A DNA stretch of 59,848 nucleotides from Piscinibacter caeni (GTDB taxonomy: Bacteria; Pseudomonadota; Gammaproteobacteria; Burkholderiales; Burkholderiaceae_C). Under the pieces are notes generated by a model that was not told the origin of the DNA, searched no databases, and was given only the letters and a program-made list of their open reading frames with translations. Made by a program: the position numbers and the translations under genes. Shown here piece after piece: positions 18,299 to 26,144 of this stretch. Each line of letters opens with the position of its first letter. Position 1 is the stretch's first letter. The stretch is taken from assembly GCA_003265685.1 (NCBI GenBank), contig QJOU01000056.1, forward strand, positions 1 through 59,848. Direction: 5' to 3'.

Positions 18299-18780
18299 GA
18301 GGCAGGCACTCCGGCGTCTTCCAGCCCGCGGCCGCGCAGCGCCTCGAGCACGTTCCAGGCGCAGCGCAGCGCGAGCGCGGCCAGCAGCGCGACGAAGGGC
18401 GCGAACACGAGGCTGAACGGCACGTTCAGCACCGGCGTGCCCTCGCGGGACATGAAGCTCACGTAGTCCCAGGTGGCCGGCAGCGCCCAGGCTGCCAGCA
18501 CGCCGACCACGCCGTTGCCGACCACGCGCATCACCTGGCGGCCGCGCGTGCCCGCGGCGTTCCACAGCAGGTCGAACATCACGTGCTCGCGCTCGGGCAC
18601 GACGAAGGCCGCCGACCAGAGGATCACCCAGACGTAGAGCACCACGGCCAGCTCGTCCGTCCAGGGCAACGGCCTGCCGAAGCCGAAGCGCGCCACGATC
18701 TGCACGACGAACACCAGGAACAGCGCGGCGAACAGCAGCGCGCCGAGCGCGCCGGCGCCGCGGCGGAGCAGGGCGAGCAT
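18295..18780 (-). CDS. TRAP transporter small permease (DctQ)
   Basis: 161 residues with four predicted membrane helices. The family block WTDELAVVLYVWVILWSAAFV follows the first helix, as in DctQ proteins. It pairs with the large permease in the inner membrane. The gene starts 6 bases after the binding-protein stop and overlaps the large permease start by four bases, so the three TRAP genes form a tightly coupled set. Confidence 0.92.
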   Translation of the reverse strand: MLALLRRGAGALGALLFAALFLVFVVQIVARFGFGRPLPWTDELAVVLYVWVILWSAAFVVPEREHVMFDLLWNAAGTRGRQVMRVVGNGVVGVLAAWALPATWDYVSFMSREGTPVLNVPFSLVFAPFVALLAALALRCAWNVLEALRGRGLEDAGVPAS

Positions 18781-18786
18781 GGCGGG

Positions 18787-19785
18787 CTACCTGGTCGCGT
18801 TGATTCGGTCCAGCAAACCCTTGGGCCAGGCCTTGGCGATGTCGGAGTTCGCGTAGGCTGCCTGCACCGCCTTGCGGAAGGCCTCGACGTCCGGCGTCGT
18901 GACCTGCAGGCCCTGCTGCTTGAAGAAGTCGACGATCTGCGCCTCCTCCTTGAGCCGGTTCTCGTTGTTGAACGCGGCGGCGGCCTGCGCCGCGGCCTTG
19001 ACCTTGCCCTTCTGCGCGGCCGAGAGCGCGTTCCAGCTCTTGTTGGAGATCGAGATGAAGATGCCGTCCACCAGGTGGTTGGTCAGCACGATCTGCTTGG
19101 TGACCTCGTAGAACTTGGCGGCGCGCACCGAGGGCAGCGGGTTGTCCTGCCCGTCGATGGTGCCGGTCTTCAGGCCCAGGTACACCTCGCCGAAGGCCAG
19201 CGGCGTGGCGGTGGCGCCCAGCGCCTCGCCGAGGAACAGCCACTCCTTGCTGCCGGGCATGCGCAGCTTCACGCCCTTGAGATCCGCCGGCGTCTTGACG
19301 TTGCGCGGCTCGCGCAGGTTGACCTGCCGTGTTCCGAGGTAGACGGTGGCCAGCGGCGTGACGTCCATCTTCTCGCTGACCAGCTTGAACAGCTCCTCGC
19401 CGATCGGCCCGTTGAACACCTTCTGCTGGTGCTCGGGGTCGCGCACGATGTAGCCGGCGGTGAAGATCGAGAACTCGGGCACCAGCTTGGCGATGTCGAA
19501 GGCCGAGATCGACGCCAGCTCGAGGTTGCCGCGGGCCATCGCGGCCGGCTCGGCACCTTGCTTGAACAGCGAGGCGTTCAGGTTGATCTGCACGTCGAAC
19601 TCGCCCGGCGCGCTCTTGTCGAGCGAGTCCTTGAACACCGTCCACATCTTCGCGTGCCAGTCGTCCGGTACCGCGGGCGTGGAGATGCGCAGCGGGATCT
19701 TGCCCTGCGCCTGGGCCAGCGGCGTGAGCGCGGCCAGCGCGAGCGTGAGCGCGGCGAGCAGGTGGCGGCGGGTCGGTCGGGTCAT
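18787..19785 (-). CDS. TRAP transporter substrate-binding protein (DctP)
   Basis: 332 residues. The N-terminus has TRRHLLAALTLALAAL, an arginine pair followed by a hydrophobic core, so export by Tat or Sec are both possible. The mature part shows DctP landmarks: the block KLRMPGSKEWLFLGEALG with the conserved Arg that usually grips a substrate carboxylate, and GEVYLGLKTGTIDGQDNPL. This suggests an organic or sugar acid as ligand. It is the periplasmic receptor for the two downstream permeases; the aldolase gene lies 27 bases upstream. Confidence 0.93.
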   Translation of the reverse strand: MTRPTRRHLLAALTLALAALTPLAQAQGKIPLRISTPAVPDDWHAKMWTVFKDSLDKSAPGEFDVQINLNASLFKQGAEPAAMARGNLELASISAFDIAKLVPEFSIFTAGYIVRDPEHQQKVFNGPIGEELFKLVSEKMDVTPLATVYLGTRQVNLREPRNVKTPADLKGVKLRMPGSKEWLFLGEALGATATPLAFGEVYLGLKTGTIDGQDNPLPSVRAAKFYEVTKQIVLTNHLVDGIFISISNKSWNALSAAQKGKVKAAAQAAAAFNNENRLKEEAQIVDFFKQQGLQVTTPDVEAFRKAVQAAYANSDIAKAWPKGLLDRINATR

Positions 19786-19812
19786 GGTCGTCTCCTCGTG
19801 GTTCGAATCGGG

Positions 19813-20727
19813 TCAGTCGGTGACCGCATCGAGTGCGAGCGGCGCGAGCGCGCCGCGCAGCCGGGCGAACCCGTCGCCATCGAGTGTCACCAGCGGCGGG
19901 CGCACGCGCAGCCAGGTCTCGTCGCCGTGCAGCGCGGCCATCACGCCTTTCAGCGCCGGGATCAGCGCGTAGCCGCCCAGCACCGCGAGCAGGCGTTCGA
20001 TGCGCGCCAGCGCGGCCGGCGTCGCCGCGTCGTCAGGCTGCAGCACGAGGCGGCGCACGGTGCGCGGCATGAAGTTGGCGAGGCCGCTGACGGCGCCGGT
20101 GCTGCCGCGCCGGCCGAGCACCGGCAGGTCGGGCTCGTGGCCCACGTGCACCGTGATGCCGGGCATGAAGGCATCGGCCAGCGCCAGTGCGTGGGCGCGG
20201 TCGCCGGCGCTGTCCTTGATGCCGACGATGGTGCCCGGGTAGCGCCGCAGCAACTCGGCGATCACCGCGTGCGAGAGGCCGAGGCCGGCCACCTGGGGGA
20301 TGTGGTACAGCATCACGCGCAGGCGCGGGTCGGCGGCCTGTTCAATGACCCAGGCATAGGCGTCGACGATGCCCTGGTCGCTCACGCCCTTGAGGAAGAA
20401 CGGCGGCAGCATCAGCACACCCCAGGCGCCGATGGCGAGCGCGTGGCGCGTCAGCGCCAGCGTGTCGGGCAGGGCGGCGCAACTGGTCGAGACGAGGATG
20501 CGCTCGCCCGGCACGCCGCCGGCCACCAACGCATCCACCGCGGCGATACGTTCGGCCACGCTGAACGACGGGCCCTCCCCGGTGGTGCCGAAGGGGGTGA
20601 CGCCGCCGCAACCGGCCGCCAGCAGCGCGCGGGCGTGGGCGGCGAAGCGCGCATGGTCGATCGTGAGATCGTCCTGCAGCGGGGTCAGCAGGGCCGGCCA
20701 GATGCCGGGCAGGGGAGTCAGGGTCAT
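19813..20727 (-). CDS. DHDPS/N-acetylneuraminate lyase family aldolase
   Basis: 304 residues, a class I aldolase TIM barrel. PFGTTGEGPSFSVAER is the phosphate/carboxylate-binding GTTGE loop, MLYHIP holds the conserved catalytic Tyr, and IVGIKDSAGD contains the Schiff-base Lys. It differs from the true DapA encoded at 46656-47537, which has YNVPGRT and GIKEATGD. Together with a kinase and a TRAP importer for acids, a sugar-acid or keto-acid cleaving role is more likely than lysine biosynthesis. The ATG at 20727 is 2 bases from the GntR gene stop. Confidence 0.9.
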   Translation of the reverse strand: MTLTPLPGIWPALLTPLQDDLTIDHARFAAHARALLAAGCGGVTPFGTTGEGPSFSVAERIAAVDALVAGGVPGERILVSTSCAALPDTLALTRHALAIGAWGVLMLPPFFLKGVSDQGIVDAYAWVIEQAADPRLRVMLYHIPQVAGLGLSHAVIAELLRRYPGTIVGIKDSAGDRAHALALADAFMPGITVHVGHEPDLPVLGRRGSTGAVSGLANFMPRTVRRLVLQPDDAATPAALARIERLLAVLGGYALIPALKGVMAALHGDETWLRVRPPLVTLDGDGFARLRGALAPLALDAVTD

Positions 20728-20729
20728 GG

Positions 20730-21407
20730 TCAGTGGTCCGTGCGCGGCAACGGCGGCCGCGGCAAGCCGAGCACACGCCGTCGTGCGCTCTCGATGTGGT
20801 GGCCGAGTCGGCGCGCCACCTCGTCGGCATCGCGTGCGCGCAGCGCCTCGATGAACCAGAGGTGCTCCTCCATCGCGGGCAGCAGCGCGTCGTCCGACAG
20901 CGCCGAGCCCTCCAGGCGGATCAGGCGCACGCGCAGGCTGTTGATGCGGTAGGCCTCGGAGATCAGCTCGTTGCCGAGCGTGTCGATCATCAGGTCGTGC
21001 AGTCCCCAGTCGACCGTGGTGGCGTCGGTCAGCAGCGTGTCGTCCACCGGGCCGCGGCGGGCGCGCTCGACGATGCGGCGGTGGGCGTCCTCGATGGCCT
21101 CGAGGTCGGCCTCGGAGACCGCGCTGCAGAAATGCGTCGCCGCCTCGCGCTCGAGCAGGGCGCGGAACTGGAAGGCGTTGTTGATCAGCTTCAGGTCGAC
21201 GTGTGCGATCTGCAGGCCGCGCTGCGGCACCGTGCGCAGCAGGCCTTCGGCCTCGAGCCGCGGGATCAGCTCGCGCACCGCGCCCAGCGGCATGCCCAGC
21301 AACTGCATCAGCTCGCGCTGCGAGACGAACTGCCCGGGTCGGATGTTGGCCTGCACGATCTGCTGCTGGAAGCTTTCGTAGGCGCGGGCGCGCAGGGAGG
21401 TGGCCAT
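20730..21407 (-). CDS. GntR family regulator, FCD (FadR-like) subfamily
   Basis: 225 residues from the ATG at 21407. The winged-helix domain (FVSQRELMQLLGMPLGAVREL, then EGLLRTVPQRGLQI) is N-terminal, and the helical FCD ligand domain follows. It heads the operon of aldolase, TRAP transporter and kinase and is probably its regulator, with a catabolic acid as effector. A TTG at 21425 would add six residues; neither start has a strong ribosome binding site. A near-palindrome 23 bases upstream of the ATG is a candidate operator. Confidence 0.9.
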   Translation of the reverse strand: MATSLRARAYESFQQQIVQANIRPGQFVSQRELMQLLGMPLGAVRELIPRLEAEGLLRTVPQRGLQIAHVDLKLINNAFQFRALLEREAATHFCSAVSEADLEAIEDAHRRIVERARRGPVDDTLLTDATTVDWGLHDLMIDTLGNELISEAYRINSLRVRLIRLEGSALSDDALLPAMEEHLWFIEALRARDADEVARRLGHHIESARRRVLGLPRPPLPRTDH

Positions 21408-21429
21408 CTCGGTCGGTATCGACAACGTG

Positions 21430-21441
21430 CTGACATGTTAG
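21430..21441. promoter_or_regulatory. Candidate GntR operator
   Basis: CTGACATGTTAG has dyad symmetry over five of six base pairs (CT-n-ACATGT-n-AG). It lies in the short gap between the gntR gene and the tRNA gene, close to the gntR start, where an autoregulatory site is expected. There is no second copy nearby. Confidence 0.4.
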
Positions 21442-21530
21442 TTGGCACACCAGTCGACCCGATCAGGGCTTACCCGGGTCCGGGCAGGGTGCCGGCCGGC
21501 GTGGCGGATTCGCGTAAACTCGCGCCCGCT

Positions 21531-21604
21531 GCGGGTGTAGTTCAATGGCAGAACGGCAGCTTCCCAAGCTTCATACGAGGGTTCGATTCCCTTCACCCGC
21601 TCCA
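21531..21604 (+). tRNA. tRNA-Gly (anticodon CCC)
   Basis: 74 bases including an encoded CCA. The acceptor stem is GCGGGTG paired with CACCCGC, then the D arm GTTC...GAAC. The anticodon loop is TTCCCAA with CCC at positions 34-36, and the T arm contains GGTTCGATTCC. The overall sequence resembles E. coli glyU. The anticodon stem has one C-T mismatch (positions 28-42), the only irregularity. A weak -10-like TAAACT lies at 21515-21520. An intrinsic terminator follows. Confidence 0.96.
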
Positions 21605-21612
21605 GGATCCCC

Positions 21613-21635
21613 GGGCCGCTGACGCGGCCCTTTTT
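21613..21635 (+). terminator. Intrinsic terminator of the tRNA-Gly gene
   Basis: GGGCCGC, a four-base TGAC loop, GCGGCCC, then five Ts. A textbook Rho-independent hairpin nine bases after the tRNA CCA end. Confidence 0.88.
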
Positions 21636-21662
21636 GCGGGCGCGCAAAGCGCGGAGCAGGCT

Positions 21663-22562
21663 GTGAACGGGCAGACGCTGCGGGTGCTGGTGGTGGAGCA
21701 GGGCGTGCCGGCGGGCCTGCCGGCGCGCGACGCGCTCGGCCCGCTCGAGCTGCAGCAAGTGGCCGGCCTCGAGGCGGCCGCGCAGGCGCTGGACGCCGGG
21801 CCGGTCGATGCGCTGCTGCTCACCCTGCCCTGCACGGCGCTCGCGGCCCTGCCGGCCTGGCCGGCGTTCTCGCGCGCCGTGGCCGAGGCGGCGGTGCTGG
21901 TGGCCTGCGACGGCGAGCCCGGGCTCGAGGTCTCGCTGCGCCTGGTGCAGCTCGGCGTGCAGGATGTGCTGGCGCTCGAGGCGTCCACCCTGCCGCGGGC
22001 GCTGCGCCTGGCCGTCGAGCGGCGCCGCCTGCAGGAGCTCAGCCGCAAGGCGCTCGGCACCGATCTGCTGACCGGCCTGCCCGACCAGGCCCAGCTCACC
22101 GAGCAGCTCACGCAACTGCTCGCGATGCGTGAGCGCCAGCCTGCGCCGATGGCGCTGCTGGCGGTGCGGCTGGACGGACTGGCTGCCGCCGAGGCCCGGC
22201 TCGGGCGCGAATCGGCCAACGCGCTGCGGCGCAAGATCGCGGTACGGCTGCGCGTCGGCCTGCGCGCCGGCGACGTGGTGGCCGCGCTCGGCGCTGACCT
22301 GCTCGCGGTGCTGCTCGCGCAACTGCAGGACGTGCAGGATGCCGCGCGCGTGGCCGACAAGCTGCGCGAGGCGCTGCGTGCGCCGTTCGCCGTGGCCGGC
22401 GAGCAGGTGGCGATCGCCGCGGCCATCGGCACGGCGCGTTACCCGCAGGACGGGCGCGACGCCGCCACGCTGCTGCGCCTGGCCACCGGCCAGGCCGCCG
22501 CCGCGCCGACGCAGGGTCGCGCCGGCAGCGCGCCCCCGGCCGCCGCCAACGACGGCGCCTGA
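21663..22562 (+). CDS. Degenerate GGDEF-domain protein
   Basis: 299 residues from a GTG at 21663, the first start after the tRNA terminator; the frame itself runs back through the tRNA and cannot all be coding. Residues about 5-120 resemble a response-regulator-like alpha/beta domain (TLRVLVVEQG start) without clear phosphorylation residues. Residues about 135-290 follow the GGDEF fold (DLLTGLPDQAQL, then a long helix pattern), but the signature itself is GADLL at residues 210-214 instead of GGDEF/GGEEF. The protein should therefore not make cyclic di-GMP and may bind a nucleotide or act through contacts. No membrane segment. A hairpin follows at 22585-22604. Confidence 0.75.
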   Translation: MNGQTLRVLVVEQGVPAGLPARDALGPLELQQVAGLEAAAQALDAGPVDALLLTLPCTALAALPAWPAFSRAVAEAAVLVACDGEPGLEVSLRLVQLGVQDVLALEASTLPRALRLAVERRRLQELSRKALGTDLLTGLPDQAQLTEQLTQLLAMRERQPAPMALLAVRLDGLAAAEARLGRESANALRRKIAVRLRVGLRAGDVVAALGADLLAVLLAQLQDVQDAARVADKLREALRAPFAVAGEQVAIAAAIGTARYPQDGRDAATLLRLATGQAAAAPTQGRAGSAPPAAANDGA

Positions 22563-22584
22563 CGCAATCCAGTGCCCGATCCGG

Positions 22585-22604
22585 ACAACCCGACCAGGGG
22601 TTGT
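22585..22604 (+). terminator. Hairpin after the GGDEF-like gene
   Basis: ACAACCC and GGGTTGT form a perfect 7-base stem with a 6-base loop, followed by T-G-G-G rather than a T-run. It is in the right place for a terminator or RNA 3' end, but the missing T tract lowers confidence. Confidence 0.4.
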
Positions 22605-22660
22605 GGGGCCCGCGGCGGGGGCCGACCATGCGCGCGCCTCGTCACCACCGGAGACCACCC

Positions 22661-23695
22661 ATGGCAACCACCATCAGCCGCGAAACCGCGCAGACCCTGG
22701 CCGAGACCATTGCCAAGGTCCGGCTGATCGACCAGCAGGACAAGAAGCTGCAGCCGCGCTACAAGCGCTTCTACGACGGCCTCAAGGCCGGCATCGCCGA
22801 CCAGAGCAGCGAGGAGATCGAGCTGTACCGGCCGCAGCTGGCGGCCGTGAACGACGAGATCGACGAGTGCCTGGCGACGGTGAAGGAGGCGCTCGAACTG
22901 ATCACGAAGCTGCGCAAGGACAAGGACCTGATGGAGACCAAGTTCGACCAGGTCGAGCAGCTGGTCAAGGTCGTGGCCAGGACGCGCAAGAAGCTCACCG
23001 ACCAGGCCACCGACGCACGCGAGCTCGACAAGCAGGTCGACAAGGCGCTGGGCGAGATCCAGAAGGGCGAGGTCGCGATCGAGGGTGACCTCGGCGCGCT
23101 GCAGGCGCAGGTGAAGAACCTGATGGACAAGATCGTGGTCGTCAACACGGAGACGCCGAAGCTCGAGCAGGCGGCGCGCAAGGCGTGGGAGCAGAAGAAC
23201 CAGAAGGCGCTGACCGACGCACGCGACAAGCTGATCTCCTTCCAGAAGAACGGCACCACCGAGATCGGGCTGCGCGGCAAGCTCGAGAAGTTCAAGAAGC
23301 AGTACCCCGACCTCGACCGCGCCCGCAAGGCCGAGCTGCAGTGGATGTTCGACGACCTCGACCGCGCGCGCGACAGCGTCGACCGCGTCGAGCCGATCGT
23401 GAAGGACCTGATGGCGCTCGGCCAGGTGCCCAAGGAGGAGAAGAAGGCACCGCCGCCGCCGCCGAAAACGTTCAGCGTGGCGGAGGTGACCAGGATCGTC
23501 GCCGAGTTCGGCCTCGACACCAACAGCGTCGACCTGCGCGCCCGGGCGATGAAGATCATCAACGCCTGCCCCTTCGACGAATGGCCGAAGGAACTCGCCA
23601 AGCTCTACAAGGCCAAGGAGTCCGACCTGAAGGCGAAGCTCGGCAAGGTGCGCAACCTCTCGTTCGTCAAGCCGTCGACCCTCATCGACATCTGA
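22661..23695 (+). CDS. Unrecognised charged coiled-coil protein
   Basis: 344 residues; the ATG at 22661 has GGAG eight bases before it. The protein is unusually rich in Lys, Glu, Asp and Gln compared with its Ala/Arg-rich neighbours. Residues about 1-260 are almost all helix-forming with heptad spacing, so a long coiled coil is likely. A run of six prolines near residue 270 separates a C-terminal domain of about 70 residues (FSVAEVTRIVAEFGLDTNSV onward). There is no signal peptide, membrane helix or catalytic motif. I do not recognise the family. It converges on gabD with 4 bases between stops. Confidence 0.8.
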   Translation: MATTISRETAQTLAETIAKVRLIDQQDKKLQPRYKRFYDGLKAGIADQSSEEIELYRPQLAAVNDEIDECLATVKEALELITKLRKDKDLMETKFDQVEQLVKVVARTRKKLTDQATDARELDKQVDKALGEIQKGEVAIEGDLGALQAQVKNLMDKIVVVNTETPKLEQAARKAWEQKNQKALTDARDKLISFQKNGTTEIGLRGKLEKFKKQYPDLDRARKAELQWMFDDLDRARDSVDRVEPIVKDLMALGQVPKEEKKAPPPPPKTFSVAEVTRIVAEFGLDTNSVDLRARAMKIINACPFDEWPKELAKLYKAKESDLKAKLGKVRNLSFVKPSTLIDI

Positions 23696-23699
23696 ACGG

Positions 23700-25178
23700 C
23701 TACTTCAGGATGTCGCCCAGGCAGAGGTACTTGATCTCGACGTAGTCGTCGATGCCGTGGTGCGAGCCTTCGCGGCCCAGGCCCGACTGCTTGACGCCGC
23801 CGAAGGGCACCTCGGTGGTCGAGATCAGGCCGGTGTTGATGCCGACCATGCCGTACTCCAGCGCCTCGCCGACGCGGAAGATGCGGCCGACGTCGCGGCT
23901 GTAGAAGTAGCTCGCGAGGCCGAACTCGGTGGCGTTGGCCGCGGCGATGACTTCCTCCTCGGTCTTGAAGCGGAACACCGGTGCCACCGGGCCGAAGGTT
24001 TCTTCCTTCGCGCACAGCATGTCGCCGGTGACGTTGGCCAGCACGGTGGGGGTGTAGAAACGCTCGCCGATCTTCGAGCCGCCCACCACCACCCGGGCGC
24101 CCTTGGAAAGCGCGTCGGCCACGTGGCGCTCGACCTTCTCGATCGCCTGGCCGTCGATCAGCGGGCCCTGGCTGACGCCGGCCTCGAAGCCGTTGCCGAC
24201 CTTGATGCCCTTGGTCTTCTCCGCCAGCTTGGCGACGAAGGTGTCGTACACCCCGTCCTGCACGTACAGCCGGTTGGCGCAGACGCAGGTCTGGCCGGCG
24301 TTGCGGTACTTGCTGATCATCGCGCCCTCGACGGCGCTGTCCAGATCGGCGTCGTCGAACACGATGAAGGGCGCGTTGCCGCCGAGCTCGAGGCTCAGCT
24401 TCTTGATCGTCGGCGCGCATTGCGCGGCGAGGATGCGGCCAACCTCGGTGGAGCCGGTGAAGGACAGGTGGCGCACGATGTCGCTCGCGCACAGCACCTT
24501 GCCGACGGCGATGGAGTTGGGGCCGTCGGCGGTGATCACGTTCAGCACGCCGGCCGGCATGCCGGCACGCTGCGCCAGTTCGGCCACCGCGAGGGCCGAC
24601 AACGGCGTCTGCTCGGCCGGCTTGATGACCACCGGGCAGCCGGCGGCCAGCGCCGGCGCGACCTTGCGGGTGATCATCGCGATCGGGAAGTTCCACGGCG
24701 TGATGGCCGCGCACACGCCCATCGGCTGCTTGATGACGAGGTAGCGCTTGTTGTTGTCGGTGGTCGGGATGGTCTCGCCGTAGACGCGGCGGGCTTCCTC
24801 CGCGAACCACTCGATGAAGCTCGCGCCGTAGCCCACCTCGCCCTTGGCCTCGGCCAGCGGCTTGCCCTGCTCGGCGGTCATGATGCGGGCCAGGTCGTCC
24901 GCATGCTGGTGCAGCAGGTGGAACCACTTCATCAGGATCGCGCCGCGCTCCTTGGCGGTCTTGGCGCGCCAGGCCGGCCAGGCCTTCTCGGCCGCCTTCA
25001 GCGCGGCCTCGGTCTCGGCGGCACCCAGGTTGGCCACGTCGGCGAGCTTCCCGCCGGTGGCCGGATCGGTCACTTCGAAGCGGGTGGCAGCGCCCACCCA
25101 TTCGCCGTTCACCAGCGCGTTGTTCTTCAGCAGCGAGGCATCCGCCAGCGTGGCCAGCGGCGAGGTCTTCATGTCCAT
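23700..25178 (-). CDS. gabD: NAD(P)-dependent succinate-semialdehyde dehydrogenase
   Basis: 492 residues, typical for GabD-type aldehyde dehydrogenases. PWNFPIAMITRKVAPALAAG is the cofactor-binding start, SFTGSTEVGR the nucleotide loop, LELGG holds the general-base Glu, and the catalytic Cys is C298 in GQTCVC. It oxidises succinate semialdehyde to succinate. The ATG at 25178 is favoured by a GGAG upstream; a second ATG lies two codons on. It is the last gene of the seven-gene minus-strand operon and would finish degradation of the GABA made by the upstream genes. Confidence 0.94.
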   Translation of the reverse strand: MDMKTSPLATLADASLLKNNALVNGEWVGAATRFEVTDPATGGKLADVANLGAAETEAALKAAEKAWPAWRAKTAKERGAILMKWFHLLHQHADDLARIMTAEQGKPLAEAKGEVGYGASFIEWFAEEARRVYGETIPTTDNNKRYLVIKQPMGVCAAITPWNFPIAMITRKVAPALAAGCPVVIKPAEQTPLSALAVAELAQRAGMPAGVLNVITADGPNSIAVGKVLCASDIVRHLSFTGSTEVGRILAAQCAPTIKKLSLELGGNAPFIVFDDADLDSAVEGAMISKYRNAGQTCVCANRLYVQDGVYDTFVAKLAEKTKGIKVGNGFEAGVSQGPLIDGQAIEKVERHVADALSKGARVVVGGSKIGERFYTPTVLANVTGDMLCAKEETFGPVAPVFRFKTEEEVIAAANATEFGLASYFYSRDVGRIFRVGEALEYGMVGINTGLISTTEVPFGGVKQSGLGREGSHHGIDDYVEIKYLCLGDILK

Positions 25179-25196
25179 CTCGGGTCTCCGGGAAAA

Positions 25197-26144
25197 TCAG
25201 CGAAAGCGTACACCGGGCAGCACGCAGAGCATCTCGTAGAGCAGATTGGCCCCGAGCAGCGCGGTGTTGCCGGTGGGGTCGTAGGGTGGCGAGACCTCGA
25301 CGAGATCGGCGCCCACGAGGTTCAGCCCCGTGCAGCCGCGGATGACTTCGAGCGCCTGCGGCACCGTCAGCCCGCCGATCTCCGGCGTGCCGGTGCCGCC
25401 GGCATACGAGGGATCGATGCCGTCGATGTCGAAGCTCAGGTACACGGGGTGGGTGGGCCCGATGCGTTCGCGAACCTGCGCCATCAGCGGCGCGAGCGAC
25501 TGCCACCAGACCTCGTGCGCCGGCACCACCGTGAAGCCCTGGGCGCGCGGCCAGTCGAAGTCGTCGGCCGCGTAGCCGGTGCCGCGCAGGCCGATCTGCC
25601 AGACCTTGCTGCCCGCCAGCAGGCCTTCTTCGACGGCGCGGCGGAACGGCGTGCCGTGCGCGATGCGCTCGCCGAACATCTCGTCGTTGACGTCGGCGTG
25701 CGCATCCACGTGCACCAGCGCCACCGGGCCGTGTTTCTTCGCCACGGCACGCAGGATGGGCAGCGCGATCGTGTGGTCGCCGCCGAGCGTCAGCGGCCTG
25801 CAGCCCGCGGCCAGCACGCGCTCGTAGAAGGCCGTGATGATGGGCAGGGACTTCTCGAGCGAGTAGGTGTTGATCGGCACGTCGCCGAGGTCGGCCACCT
25901 GCAGGGTGTCGAAGGGCGCGGCGCCGGTGGCCATGTTGTACGGCCGCAGCAGCGCGGATTCGGCGCGGATCTGGCGCGGGCCGAAACGTGCGCCCGGGCG
26001 GTGGCTGGTGCCGATGTCCAGCGGCACGCCGATGAAGGCGGCGTCCAGGCCGGCAGGCGACTCGGCCGCGGGAAGGCGCATCATGGTTGCGTGCCCGCCG
26101 AAGCGCGGCATCGCGTTGCCCGACAGGGGCTGGTTCTTCTCCAT
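25197..26144 (-). CDS. speB: Ureohydrolase: agmatinase or 4-guanidinobutyrase
   Basis: 315 residues, ureohydrolase fold. Manganese-binding motifs are present: GGDHT, VDAHADVND and SFDIDGID. The family pattern usually continues with a Pro four positions after the DP; here it reads DPSYAGGTGTPE, with Gly in place of that Pro. The N-terminal block MPRFGGHATMMRLP is one I remember from Pseudomonas 4-guanidinobutyrase (GbuA) rather than E. coli SpeB. The operon encodes GABA-to-succinate enzymes and no putrescine-to-GABA step, which also favours guanidinobutyrate. The ATG at 26144 shares one base with the permease stop (TGATG). Confidence 0.88.
   Translation of the reverse strand: MEKNQPLSGNAMPRFGGHATMMRLPAAESPAGLDAAFIGVPLDIGTSHRPGARFGPRQIRAESALLRPYNMATGAAPFDTLQVADLGDVPINTYSLEKSLPIITAFYERVLAAGCRPLTLGGDHTIALPILRAVAKKHGPVALVHVDAHADVNDEMFGERIAHGTPFRRAVEEGLLAGSKVWQIGLRGTGYAADDFDWPRAQGFTVVPAHEVWWQSLAPLMAQVRERIGPTHPVYLSFDIDGIDPSYAGGTGTPEIGGLTVPQALEVIRGCTGLNLVGADLVEVSPPYDPTGNTALLGANLLYEMLCVLPGVRFR

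Noticed and set aside
20733-21662. An open frame through the tRNA-Gly gene in phase with the GGDEF-like gene
   Set aside because: It crosses the tRNA and its terminator and lies antisense to gntR. The first sensible start is the GTG at 21663.
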